NCBI GenBank assembly: GCA_018268675.1
Contig: JAFDWB010000094.1
Location: forward strand, 124,001 to 188,000
Reading direction: 5' to 3'
Origin: Actinomycetota bacterium
GTDB taxonomy: Bacteria > Actinomycetota > Thermoleophilia > Solirubrobacterales > 70-9
Length of the DNA stretch: 64,000 bases
How positions within the stretch are numbered: the first letter of the stretch is position 1; the number at the start of each line of letters is the position of its first letter. Position numbers and translations under genes: made by a program. The notes beneath the pieces are model-generated. The model did no database searches and was not told where the DNA came from. It was given only the letters and a program-made list of their open reading frames with translations. Below, piece after piece: positions 15,200-23,329 of the stretch.

Positions 15200-15791
15200 C
15201 GGGCGAACCTATCGCGTGCTCGGCCGCCTGCAACTCGGCGGCGGTGTTGACATTGAGGAAGGCGCGGGCCGTGTCGCCGAAGGGCGCGAGCTCGGCGTCC
15301 TCGAGGAGGCGCGGGGCGAGGCCGGCGACCGTGGCGCGGAGCGGCTCCTCGCGGGCGAGCGCGGCTTCGAGGCGGGGGAGGAGCGTCGGGGCCCAGCGCG
15401 CCGTCAGCGGCTGCGGCGCGCCGCCGGGGGCGGGGACCACGAGCGGCTCCGGCGCCTCGGCGAGCGCCCGCAAGAGCGCCGGCGGCGCGAACGGGAAGTC
15501 GCAGCCGACGACGACGAGCGGCGCGCCCGCGTGGCGCAGCGCGGCGACGATCCCGGCGAGCGGGTGCGTCGGCTCCGCGGGCTCGACGACGACCTCGGCC
15601 TCGCGCTTGCCGAGCGCCGCGCCGATCCCGCTCCCCGGCTTGGCGACCACGAAGGCATCGATGCCGGCCTCCGCCAGGGCCGCGAGGGGGTACGCGATCA
15701 GCGGCCGGCCCGCCAGCTCGACCGTCGCCTTGGCGCCGCCGAGCCGGCTGCCGCGGCCGCCCGCGAGGACGGCTCCGCGGGCGAGGCTCAG
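15189..15791 (-). CDS. mobA: Molybdenum cofactor guanylyltransferase, apparent CTG start
   Basis: About 200 residues. MobA attaches GMP to Mo-molybdopterin to make the bis-MGD cofactor used by the formate dehydrogenase next door. The nucleotide loop AVLAGGRGSRLGGAKATVEL, then GRPLIAYPLAALAEAG, VVVGCDFPFAPPALLRAL and FLNVNTAAEL are clear. The conserved loop begins only a few codons after the in-frame TGA of fdhA, and no ATG, GTG or TTG occurs between them; CTG at 15791-15789 (LSLARGAVLAGG) is the best start, 12 bases after that stop. A first internal ATG at 15650 would delete the active site. It overlaps the next gene by 11 bases. Confidence 0.85.
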   Translation of the reverse strand: MSLARGAVLAGGRGSRLGGAKATVELAGRPLIAYPLAALAEAGIDAFVVAKPGSGIGAALGKREAEVVVEPAEPTHPLAGIVAALRHAGAPLVVVGCDFPFAPPALLRALAEAPEPLVVPAPGGAPQPLTARWAPTLLPRLEAALAREEPLRATVAGLAPRLLEDAELAPFGDTARAFLNVNTAAELQAAEHAIGSPDGG

Positions 15792-15803
15792 GGCGCGATG
15801 GGG

Positions 15804-17918
15804 TCAGTCGCCATCGGCGAGGACCGGGACGAAGGAGGGCTGCTCGGAGATCGGCCGCACGTCGACCGCGATCACCTTGTACTCGGGGCAGGAGGTGTTG
15901 ACGTCGGCGGACTGGCCGACCAGCAGGTTCGTGCGGGTCTCGGGGAAGTGGAAGGTGGTGAAGACGTGGCCGGGCTCGATCCGGTCGGTCACCTTCGCCT
16001 CGACCTCGATCCGCCCGACCCGGCTGCGCACCGAGACCCGGTCGCCGTCGCCGATCCAGAGGCGCGCCGCGTCCACCGGGTGGACCTCGAGCACGTCGCG
16101 GTCGACCAGCTCCGCGTTGGCGGTGCGGCGGGTCATCGTCCCGGCGTTGTAGTGCTGGAGGATGCGACCGGTGACGAGCACCAGCGGGAACTCGTCGTCA
16201 GGCGCGTCCCCGGGCGCCTTGTAGGGCAACGGGGCGAAGTGGCCACGGCCGCCGGGCCGGTCGAAGGTGGTGTCGTAGAGCGTCGGCGAGTCGGTGCCGT
16301 CCGGGCGCACCGGCCACTGCAGGCCCTGGCTGCCGAGCCGCTCGCGGCTGACGCCGGCGTAGTGGGGGGTCAGCCGGGCGATCTCGTCGAGCGCGTCCCA
16401 GGGCGTCTCCCAGCCCGTCTCGTGGCCGAGCCGGCGCGACACCTCGCCGATGATCTCGAAGTCCGTCCGCGCTTCCCCCGGCGGGTCGATCGCCGGTTCG
16501 ACCGCCTGGAAGCGGCGCTCGGCGTTGATGAAGGTCCCTTCCTTTTCCAGGAACGCGGAGGCGGGGAGGACGACGTCGGCGTATTTGGTGGTCTCGTTCA
16601 GGAAGATCTCCTGGCAGACGAGGAACTCGAGGCTCTCCATCGCGGCGATCACGTGGGCGGTGTCGGGATCGGTCTGGGCGACGTCCTCGCCGAAGATGTA
16701 CATCGCCTTCAGGTCGCCGGCGACCGCGGCGTCGAACATCTGCGGGATCGTCTTCCCCTTGCGGCGCGAGAGCGGCGCGCCCCAGGCGGCTTCGAACGTG
16801 GCCGCCACCTCCTCGTCTTCGACCGAGCGGTAGGCGGTGTAGGTGTCGGGCAGGGCGCCCATGTCGGAGGAGCCCTGGACGTTGTTCTGCCCCCGCAGCG
16901 GCAGCAGCGCCGAGCCCGGCTTGCCGACCTTGCCGGTCATCATCGCCAGGTTGCAGAGCAGCTGCACCACCTCGGAGCCGTACATGTGCTCGGTCACGCC
17001 GAGGCCCCAGAGGAGCGACCCGCTCGCCGCCTCGCCGTAGAGGCGTGCCGCCGCTTCCAGGTCGGCGGCGGGAATGCCGGCGATCTCCTCGACCGCGGCA
17101 GGGTCGTAGCCCTCGAGCAGCTCCTCGACCGCCTCGTAGCCTTCGGTCCGCTCCGCCACGAACGCCTCGTCCACCAGGCCTTCCCGCCGGACCACGTGGC
17201 AGAGCCCTAGCGCGACCGCCGCGTTGGTGCCGGGACGCGGGGCGAGGTGGATCTCGCCGTAGTCGGCCAGCTCGATCCGCCGCGGATCGATCGTGATCAG
17301 CTTGCAGCCCCGCAGCGCCGCCTGCTTGATCCGCGCGCCGACCACCGGGTGCCCCTGGGTCGGGTTGACCCCCATCAGCACCCCCACCTCGGCGTGGTCG
17401 ATGTCGTCGAAGGAGCCGGTGGCGCCGGAGAGCCCGAAGGATCGCCGCAGCGCGAAGGACGTCGGCGAGTGGCAGACCCGCGAGCAGTTGTCGATGTTGT
17501 TGGTGCCGACCGCGGCGCGGATCAGGCGCTGCATCGCGTAGCAGTCCTCGTTGGTGGCGCGCGAGGAGGCGAGGCCCGCGATCGCGTCGGGGCCGTGGGC
17601 GGCCTTGACCCGTTCCAGTTCGGCGACGATGCGCCCGAGCGCCTCCTCCCAGCTCGCCGGCCGCAGCTCGCCGTCCTCGCGGATCAGCGGCGTCCGCAGG
17701 CGGTCCGGGGAGCGGCTGAACCCGTGGGCAAAGCGGCCCTTGAGGCAGGTGTGGCCGTGGTTCGCGGGGCCGTCGAGCGGGCCGATCGAGACGATGCGCC
17801 CGTCGATCGCCCGCGTCTCGAGCCGACAGCCGACGCCGCAGTAGCCGCAGGTCGTCGCCGCGACGCGATCGAATCTCTCCTCCGCCGCCGGTGCCTCGGG
17901 GATGGTCGCGTTTGCCAT
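15804..17918 (-). CDS. fdhA: Formate dehydrogenase catalytic subunit, Mo/4Fe-4S
   Basis: A 704-residue molybdopterin oxidoreductase oxidising formate to CO2. The N-terminal [4Fe-4S] site is CGYCGVGC (Cys24, 27, 31) with Cys58 in HTCLKGRF. The metal ligand is Cys149 in NCSRVCHSPTS, where some enzymes use selenocysteine; the neighbouring His150 is conserved. Other marks are GVNPTQGHPVVGARI, VLPASAFLEKEGTFINAERR and the C-terminal molydopterin-binding domain with VLVTGRILQHYNAGTMTRRT. No Tat signal, so cytoplasmic. The ATG at 17918 has GAGAGGAG upstream. It follows the electron-transfer subunit by two bases and precedes mobA. Confidence 0.93.
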   Translation of the reverse strand: MANATIPEAPAAEERFDRVAATTCGYCGVGCRLETRAIDGRIVSIGPLDGPANHGHTCLKGRFAHGFSRSPDRLRTPLIREDGELRPASWEEALGRIVAELERVKAAHGPDAIAGLASSRATNEDCYAMQRLIRAAVGTNNIDNCSRVCHSPTSFALRRSFGLSGATGSFDDIDHAEVGVLMGVNPTQGHPVVGARIKQAALRGCKLITIDPRRIELADYGEIHLAPRPGTNAAVALGLCHVVRREGLVDEAFVAERTEGYEAVEELLEGYDPAAVEEIAGIPAADLEAAARLYGEAASGSLLWGLGVTEHMYGSEVVQLLCNLAMMTGKVGKPGSALLPLRGQNNVQGSSDMGALPDTYTAYRSVEDEEVAATFEAAWGAPLSRRKGKTIPQMFDAAVAGDLKAMYIFGEDVAQTDPDTAHVIAAMESLEFLVCQEIFLNETTKYADVVLPASAFLEKEGTFINAERRFQAVEPAIDPPGEARTDFEIIGEVSRRLGHETGWETPWDALDEIARLTPHYAGVSRERLGSQGLQWPVRPDGTDSPTLYDTTFDRPGGRGHFAPLPYKAPGDAPDDEFPLVLVTGRILQHYNAGTMTRRTANAELVDRDVLEVHPVDAARLWIGDGDRVSVRSRVGRIEVEAKVTDRIEPGHVFTTFHFPETRTNLLVGQSADVNTSCPEYKVIAVDVRPISEQPSFVPVLADGD

Positions 17919-17920
17919 GC

Positions 17921-18556
17921 TCAGCTCCTCTCCAATTGTGCCACCAGGCTGATCTCGGAGATCGCGTCGGTGGGGCAGGTGTCGGCACAGGCGCCGCAGG
18001 AGACGCAGGTCGAGTCCTCGAAGCCGGCGTCGAGCCCGGCGGCGATGTTGGCGTCGAAGCCGCGCCCGGTCGCGGTCAGCGCGAAGGCGCCCTGGACCTC
18101 GTCGCAGGCCCGCACGCAGCGCCCGCAGGAGATGCAGAGCTCGTGGCGCAGCGCCAGGTAGGGATGGCGGAGGTCGTCCTCGCGGGCGTGGACGGCGCCG
18201 GTCCAGCGCGACCCGGTGACGCCGAGGCGCGCCGCGACCCGGGCGAGCTCGGTGTGGGGGGCGGGGGGCTCGGGGAGCTCGGAGAGGACGAGCTCGACCA
18301 CGGCGCGGGAGACGCGCCGCGCGGTCGCCTCCTCGGTCTCGATCTCCATCCCGTCCCGGCATGGGGTGGTGCAGGCGGGGAGCGGTTTCGGCGAGCCGGC
18401 GACCGCGACCATGCAGACGCGGCACGCCCCGAACGGGGCCTGGCGCTGGTCGAAACAGACGGTCGGCACCCAGTGCCCGGCGGCTTCGGCGGCTTCGAGG
18501 ATGGTCGCGCCGGGCGCCACCTCGACCGCGGTCCCGTCGACGGTGACGCGGCTCAC
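17921..18556 (-). CDS. Formate dehydrogenase iron-sulfur subunit (HoxU/NuoG-N-like)
   Basis: A 211-residue electron carrier. Residues 1-80 form a [2Fe-2S] ferredoxin-like domain with CFDQRQAPFGACRVC and PACTTPC. Residues about 130-200 carry two [4Fe-4S] clusters: CISCGRCVRAC and CVSCGACADTCP. This matches the N-terminal part of NuoG/HoxU or the FeS extension of FdhF in NAD-linked formate dehydrogenases. It would pass electrons from the molybdenum subunit to the flavin subunit. It starts at GTG 18556, overlapping the NuoEF-like stop (GTGA), and ends two bases before fdhA. Confidence 0.9.
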   Translation of the reverse strand: MSRVTVDGTAVEVAPGATILEAAEAAGHWVPTVCFDQRQAPFGACRVCMVAVAGSPKPLPACTTPCRDGMEIETEEATARRVSRAVVELVLSELPEPPAPHTELARVAARLGVTGSRWTGAVHAREDDLRHPYLALRHELCISCGRCVRACDEVQGAFALTATGRGFDANIAAGLDAGFEDSTCVSCGACADTCPTDAISEISLVAQLERS

Positions 18557-20208
18557 GCCAGCCCCAGCTCGTCGGGGAAGTGGGTGAGAAGGCTCCGCAG
18601 CGGCGCCGGGATGCCGCCGCCGTGGGCGCAGAGGCTGCCCAGCTCGAGCGCCTCGAGCAGCTCCTCGAAGCGCTCGCGCCGCACCGGCCCGTCGGCGGCG
18701 AACTCCTCGTAGGCGCGGCGCAGGCCGATCCGGCAGGGGAAGCACTTGCCGCAGCTCTCGTCGGCGCCGAAGCGCAGCAGGTGGCGGGCGACGTCGCGCA
18801 TGTCGGCGGTCTCGTCGAAGGCGAGGATGCTGCCGTGCCCGACCATGCAGCCGACCGCGGCGAGCGGGTCGAAGTCGAAGCGCGTGTCGAGCAGCGAGGC
18901 GGGCAGGATGCCGCCCAGCGGGCCGCCGATCTGCACCGCCTTGATCCGAGCGCCGTCGCGCAGGCCGCCGGCGACGTCCTCGCAGAGCTCCCGCACGGTC
19001 ATCCCGAACGGGACCTCGTAGACGCTCGGGCGGGCGAAGCGCTCGTTGAAGCAGACGAGCTTCGAGCCTGCGGTCTCGGTGTCGGGGCTGACGGCGCGGT
19101 AGGCGTCGGCGCCGCGCTCGGCGACGAAGGGGATGTTGCTGAGCGTCTCGACGTTGTTGACCACGGTCGGCATGCCGTAGACGCCGCGCTCGGCCGGGAA
19201 CGGCGGCCGCGCCGAGACGGTCCCGCGCAGCCCCTCGACGCAGGCCAGAAGCGCCGTCTCCTCGCCGACCACGTAGGAGCCAGCGCCCTCGATGATCGTC
19301 ACGTCGAAATCGAGGTCGGAGCCGAGGATCGCGGTGCCGAGGAGGCCCTCCTCGCGGGCCTGCGCCGCGGCGCGCTCCAGGGCAGGCTTCGAGGCCGGGT
19401 ACTCGGAGCGGCACAGCACAAAGCCGTGGCTCGCCCCGACCGCGAGGCCCGCCAGCGCCATCCCCTCGAGCAGCTTCTCGGGGCTGCGCTCCATCAGGTA
19501 CTTGTCGATGTAGGAGCCGGGGTCGCCCTCGTCCCCGTTGGCGACGACGAACTTCTCCGGCCCGGCCGCCCTGGCGACGAAGGACCACTTGGTCCCGGCG
19601 GGGAAGCCGGCGCCGCCGCGGCCACGCACCTCCGCCGCTTCCACCTCGGAGAGGAGGCGCTCGGGGCCGAGCTCGGCGAGCGCCCGCCGCAGGCCGCGCC
19701 ACTCGCTCGGGCGGGTGAGCACCGGCTCGGCCAGGAGGCTCTGCCACTCGGGCTCCGCCGCGGCGCGACTCTCGCCGGCGAGGACGCGCTCGATCACCCC
19801 GGCGCCCGCGTCGACCTGGTCGCCGACCCGGACCGCGGGCGAGGAGTGGCAGAAGCCGAGGCAGACGGTCTCGGCGAGGGATACGGAGCCGTCGGCGCTG
19901 CGCTCGCCGGGTGCCAGGCCGAGCCCGGCCTCGAGCTCCTCCACCGGCCGCTCGCCGGCGGCGACGAAGCAGGCAGTGCCGGTGCAGACGCGCACGTGAC
20001 GGCGCCCGCGCGGGGCGAGGAGGTCGTCGTAGAAGGTGGAGACGCCGTAGACGGCGGCCTCGGGTAGGCCGGAGACCTCGGCGGCGCGGCGGCGGTCGGC
20101 GTCGGTCAGCTCGCCGTGGTCCTCCATCGCCGCCTTCAGCACGTCAAGTGCGGTGGGGGCGTCGACCGCGTGGTGGCGGCGGATCAGCTCGACGAGGTTC
20201 CTGGACAA
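18553..20208 (-). CDS. NuoE-NuoF fused diaphorase subunit of formate dehydrogenase
   Basis: A 551-residue fusion. Residues 1-150 are NuoE-like, with [2Fe-2S] Cys75, Cys80, Cys116 and Cys120 (VCTGTACF, TVCLGFCHS). Residues 170-551 are NuoF-like, with FMN/NAD motif RGRGGAGFPAGTKWSFV, GDEGDPGSYIDKYLMER, and the [4Fe-4S] site SCGKCFPCRIG plus a later Cys in LGSLCAHGGG. It would reduce NAD+ with electrons from formate. The TTG at 20208 gives the family-typical SRNLVELIRRHHAVDAPTAL. First gene of the operon, divergent from the LysR gene with a palindrome between them. Confidence 0.92.
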   Translation of the reverse strand: MSRNLVELIRRHHAVDAPTALDVLKAAMEDHGELTDADRRRAAEVSGLPEAAVYGVSTFYDDLLAPRGRRHVRVCTGTACFVAAGERPVEELEAGLGLAPGERSADGSVSLAETVCLGFCHSSPAVRVGDQVDAGAGVIERVLAGESRAAAEPEWQSLLAEPVLTRPSEWRGLRRALAELGPERLLSEVEAAEVRGRGGAGFPAGTKWSFVARAAGPEKFVVANGDEGDPGSYIDKYLMERSPEKLLEGMALAGLAVGASHGFVLCRSEYPASKPALERAAAQAREEGLLGTAILGSDLDFDVTIIEGAGSYVVGEETALLACVEGLRGTVSARPPFPAERGVYGMPTVVNNVETLSNIPFVAERGADAYRAVSPDTETAGSKLVCFNERFARPSVYEVPFGMTVRELCEDVAGGLRDGARIKAVQIGGPLGGILPASLLDTRFDFDPLAAVGCMVGHGSILAFDETADMRDVARHLLRFGADESCGKCFPCRIGLRRAYEEFAADGPVRRERFEELLEALELGSLCAHGGGIPAPLRSLLTHFPDELGLA

Positions 20209-20266
20209 TCCACCACGAAAGGTAGGCGAACGGCCGGCCGTCGTCCAATTACGGGGGCTGTATCGG

Positions 20267-20285
20267 CGATAAACAGCGTTTATCG
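20267..20285. promoter_or_regulatory. Putative LysR-type operator
   Basis: CGATAAAC-AGC-GTTTATCG is a perfect inverted repeat with an 8-bp arm and 3-bp centre. It lies between the divergent formate dehydrogenase operon and the LysR gene, ending ten bases before the LysR GTG, so it could mediate autorepression and activation of the operon. It contains the T-N11-A pattern of LysR-family boxes. Binding is inferred only. Confidence 0.65.
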
Positions 20286-20294
20286 TTCGCGGCC

Positions 20295-21206
20295 GTGAAC
20301 GTCCGCCAGCTCGAATACCTCGATGCGCTCGCGCGCGAGCGGAGCTTCCGCCGCGCGGCGGAGGAGTGCAGCGCGACCCAGCCCGCCGTCTCGGTCGCGA
20401 TCGCCAAGCTGGAGAGCGAGCTCGGGGTGGAGCTGGTCCACCGCCACCGGCGCGAGGCGGTGCTGACGGCGCCCGGCGAGGCGCTCGTGCGGCGCGCCCG
20501 CGAGGCGCTCGCGGCGGTGCGCGACCTGACCGCCGAAGCCGGGCGCTTCGCCGGCACGCTCACCGGGCGGCTGCGGCTCGGCGTGATCCCCACCGCGCTG
20601 CCGGCGGTCGCCGAGATCACCAAGGTCCTGCTGGCGGCCCACCCCGGGGTCCACCTCGAGGTGCGCTCGCTGTCCTCGGACGAGATCGTCGGCGAGCTCG
20701 CCTCGTTCCGGATCGACGCCGGGCTCACCTACCTCGACAACGAGCCGCTCGGCGCGGTGACGACGATCCCGGTCTACACCGAGCGTTACGTCTTCCTCAC
20801 CGCCGACCCGGGGCCGGGGGAGCGGGTCCGCTGGGCAGACCTCGACGGCGCCGGCCTCTGCCTGCTCACCCCGGACATGCAGAACCGGCGGATCGTCGAC
20901 GGCGCGCTGGAGCGGAGCGGCGCGACCGTCGCCGCGGTGGTGGAGACGAACTCGATCTCGGCGCTGATCTCCTACGTGCGGGCGGGGTGGCCGAGCATCG
21001 TCTCCGACGCCTGGATCGGCCTCTACGGCGTCCCCGAGGGGATGAGCGCCGTGCCGCTGGCGGGGCCGACGGTGGCGCACTCGGTCGGCCTCGTGACCAG
21101 GCCGACGGAGCTGCCGCAGCCGCTGGTGAAGGCGCTGGTCGACAGCCTCGAACCCGATGTGGGCGACCGCATCGCGGCCGGGCGGCGGGCGCCGTCATCC
21201 TTCTGA
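20295..21206 (+). CDS. LysR-family transcriptional regulator
   Basis: A 303-residue regulator with an N-terminal winged HTH (NVRQLEYLDALARERSFRRA, AEECSATQPAVSVAIAKLES, ELGVELVHRHRREAVLTAPG) and a periplasmic-binding-like effector domain (GRLRLGVIPTALPAVAEITK, EVRSLSSDEIVGELASFRID). It starts with GTG 20295. It is divergent from the formate dehydrogenase operon and followed after one base by moeA, so it may tie formate dehydrogenase expression to Moco synthesis. The effector could be formate or molybdate, but nothing in the sequence settles this. Confidence 0.92.
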   Translation: MNVRQLEYLDALARERSFRRAAEECSATQPAVSVAIAKLESELGVELVHRHRREAVLTAPGEALVRRAREALAAVRDLTAEAGRFAGTLTGRLRLGVIPTALPAVAEITKVLLAAHPGVHLEVRSLSSDEIVGELASFRIDAGLTYLDNEPLGAVTTIPVYTERYVFLTADPGPGERVRWADLDGAGLCLLTPDMQNRRIVDGALERSGATVAAVVETNSISALISYVRAGWPSIVSDAWIGLYGVPEGMSAVPLAGPTVAHSVGLVTRPTELPQPLVKALVDSLEPDVGDRIAAGRRAPSSF

Positions 21207-21207
21207 G

Positions 21208-22431
21208 ATGGGCACGGCGATCGGGATCGAGGCGGCGCGGCGCGAGGTGCTCGCGCGGGTGCGGGCCCTGCCCGCCGAGGAGGTCGGGCTGGAGCAGGCG
21301 CTGGGGCGGCGGCTCGCCGTCGACGCGGTCGCCGACGCGCCCTTCCAGCCGTTCGACAACTCGGCGATGGACGGGTTCGCGGTGCGGGCGGCGGACATCG
21401 CTGAGGCGAGCGGGGAGGCGCCGGTCGCGCTGCGGGTGGTCGACGAGTCGCGGGCCGGGCACCCGGCGGCGGGGGCGGTCGGCGCCGGCGAGGCGATCGC
21501 GATCTCGACCGGCGCGATGCTCCCGGCCGACGCCGACACGGTCGTGCGGGTGGAGGACACGGAGCGCGACGGGGCCGACCGGGTCCTGGTGCGCGCCGCC
21601 GTGGCGCTCGGCGCCAACGTCCGCCGCGCCGGCGAGGACATCGTCGCGGGCGAGACGGTGGTGCGGGCGGGGGCGGAGCTGGGGCCGGCGGAGCTCGGCG
21701 CGCTGGCGACGATCGGGCTCGCGGCGCCGCTCGTCCACCGCCGCCCGCGGGTCGCGGTCGTCACCAGCGGCGACGAGCTGACCCCGCCCGACCGGCCGCT
21801 GGGCCCGGGCGGCATCCGCAACTCGAACTCCCACACCGTCCCGGCGCTGGCGCAATTGGCCGGGGCCGAGGTCGTCTCGGTCGACTGGACGCCGGACGAG
21901 CCCGCCGCGACCCGGGAGGCGCTCGGGCGGGCGCTCGAGGCCGACGTGGCGATCGTCTGCGGTGGCGTCTCGGTCGGCCCGCACGACCACGTCAAGGGGG
22001 CGCTCGCCGACCTCGGCGCCGAGCAGGTCTTCTGGCGGGTGGCACTGCGCCCGGGCGGCCCCACCTGGTTCGGCACCCGCGGCGAGGCGCTCGCCTTCGG
22101 CCTGCCCGGCAACCCGGTCTCGGTGATGGTCACCTTCCTCCTCTTCGTGCGGCCCGCCCTGCTCGCGATGGCGGGCGGGGACCCGGCCGCGCGGCGGGTC
22201 GCGGCCCGGCTCGGCGCCGCCTTCGCGAAGCCTCATGATCGCGCCGAGGCGGTCCGTTGCCGGCTCGAGCTGGACGACCGGGGCTGGATAGCGCGGCCCC
22301 TGCCGCGACAGGGCTCCCACGTGCTCACCTCGATGCTGGCTGCCGACTGCCTGGCCCTGGTTCCCGCCGAGCGCGACGGGCTCGCGGCGGGGGAGGCGGT
22401 CTCGGTCGAGCTCCTCGACCGGGCCACGTGA
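21208..22431 (+). CDS. moeA: Molybdopterin molybdenumtransferase
   Basis: A 407-residue enzyme inserting molybdate into adenylated molybdopterin. Seen: QPFDNSAMDGFAVRAADIAE, AVGAGEAIAISTGAMLPADA, ADTVVRVED, VVTSGDELTPPDRPLGPGGI, and the MPT-binding GGVSVGPHDHVKGALADLGA and GLPGNPVSVMVTFLLFVRPA. The ATG at 21208 is one base after the LysR stop. The C-terminal domain IV ends SHVLTSMLAADCLALVPAER. The last TGA lies inside an inverted repeat arm that recurs 140 bases downstream. Confidence 0.95.
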   Translation: MGTAIGIEAARREVLARVRALPAEEVGLEQALGRRLAVDAVADAPFQPFDNSAMDGFAVRAADIAEASGEAPVALRVVDESRAGHPAAGAVGAGEAIAISTGAMLPADADTVVRVEDTERDGADRVLVRAAVALGANVRRAGEDIVAGETVVRAGAELGPAELGALATIGLAAPLVHRRPRVAVVTSGDELTPPDRPLGPGGIRNSNSHTVPALAQLAGAEVVSVDWTPDEPAATREALGRALEADVAIVCGGVSVGPHDHVKGALADLGAEQVFWRVALRPGGPTWFGTRGEALAFGLPGNPVSVMVTFLLFVRPALLAMAGGDPAARRVAARLGAAFAKPHDRAEAVRCRLELDDRGWIARPLPRQGSHVLTSMLAADCLALVPAERDGLAAGEAVSVELLDRAT

Positions 22432-22590
22432 CTGATTCCCATCCCCCGCCCACCTGGATGACGCTCCCGACACACTTCGCATATCTGCGTCCTCGCCCTT
22501 GCCTTTGCCACCGGCAAAGGCGGCGGTCTGCGTCCTTGATCTGCTCGGTCGGGCGCGCCCCCAGTCGGACGCGGAATAGGAATCAGTCAC
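22428..22590. repeat. 163-bp intergenic segment bounded by 12-bp inverted repeats
   Basis: GTGACTGATTCC at 22428-22439 is perfectly complementary to GGAATCAGTCAC at 22579-22590. The left arm includes the moeA stop. The segment between carries no gene but an internal hairpin (GCCTTTGCC/GGCAAAGGC). The layout resembles a non-autonomous terminal-inverted-repeat element or a long structured leader for the moaD-moaE fusion, whose ATG is 14 bases further on. No target duplication is obvious. Confidence 0.55.
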
Positions 22591-22603
22591 CTAGCATGGG
22601 TCG

Positions 22604-23329
22604 ATGACCGTCACCGTCCGCCTCTTCGCGATCCTGCGCGAGCGCGCCGGGCGCGACTCGGTGGAGATCGAGCTTCCCGAGGGCGCCACCGTCGCCGACG
22701 CCTTGGAGCGCCTCGCCGCCGTCCCCGGTCTCGGCCCGCTGGTCGGCCGCCTGCCCCTGCGGATGGCCGTGAACCGCGAGTACGCCGACGCCGGCGCGAG
22801 CATCGGCCCCGGCGACGAGCTCGCCGCGATCCCGCCGATCTCCGGCGGCGCCCCCGCGGCCGACGACGACGCTTGTCCTCGATACGAAGACAAGCGTCGG
22901 GGGAGGACGCACGTTTCCGTGACGGATGAGGGGCTTTCGGCGGAGCGGCTCTCGCAGTGGGTCGGGGACGCGGGGGCGGGGGCGATCGTCGTCTTCCAGG
23001 GGGTGACGCGCGAGGTCGCCAGCCTCGACTACGAGGCCTACCGGGAGATGGCGGAGGAACGGATGGTCGAGATCCTCGCCGAGTGCGTGGAGCGCCACCA
23101 GCTGCTCGCCGCCGCCGCCGAGCACCGGGTCGGCAACGTGCCACTCGGTGAGCCGGCGGTCGTCGTCGCCGTCTCCGCCGGTCACCGTGGGGAAGCCTTC
23201 GAGGGCGCCCGCGAGGCGATCGACCGGATCAAGGCCGAGGCGCCGATCTGGAAGCGCGAGCTCGACGGCGCGGGCGAGGGCGAGTGGGTCGAGGGCACCG
23301 CCGCCCCGGAAGCGGAAGGCGCCGCGTGA
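22604..23329 (+). CDS. moaX: MoaD-MoaE fused molybdopterin synthase
   Basis: A 241-residue fusion of both molybdopterin synthase subunits, adding the dithiolene sulfurs to cPMP. Residues 1-82 are MoaD (TVRLFAILRERAGRDSVEIE) ending PPISGG at Gly81-Gly82, which must be thiocarboxylated. MoaE begins near residue 108 with LSQWVGDAGAGAIVVFQGVT, then EHRVGNVPLGEPAVVVAVSA and APIWKRE with the catalytic Lys. Since Gly82 is internal, the protein must be cut there, as is known for mycobacterial MoaX. The 20-odd residue linker includes DDACPRYEDKRRG encoded by a perfect palindrome whose second copy is intergenic. Its stop overlaps moaC. Confidence 0.92.
   Translation: MTVTVRLFAILRERAGRDSVEIELPEGATVADALERLAAVPGLGPLVGRLPLRMAVNREYADAGASIGPGDELAAIPPISGGAPAADDDACPRYEDKRRGRTHVSVTDEGLSAERLSQWVGDAGAGAIVVFQGVTREVASLDYEAYREMAEERMVEILAECVERHQLLAAAAEHRVGNVPLGEPAVVVAVSAGHRGEAFEGAREAIDRIKAEAPIWKRELDGAGEGEWVEGTAAPEAEGAA
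22867..22899. repeat. Dispersed palindrome, family F, copy 1 (inside the MoaD-MoaE gene)
   Basis: CGACGCTTGTC (22867-22877) and GACAAGCGTCG (22889-22899) form a perfect 11-bp stem around CTCGATACGAA. On the opposite strand it matches the intergenic copy at 30677-30709, including flanking C-runs. It falls in frame at residues 88-99 of the fusion, in the linker. Confidence 0.8.

Noticed and set aside
14922-17210. A 762-codon plus-strand frame
   Set aside because: Antisense to fdhA and mobA, with Arg/Gly/Asp-rich shadow composition.
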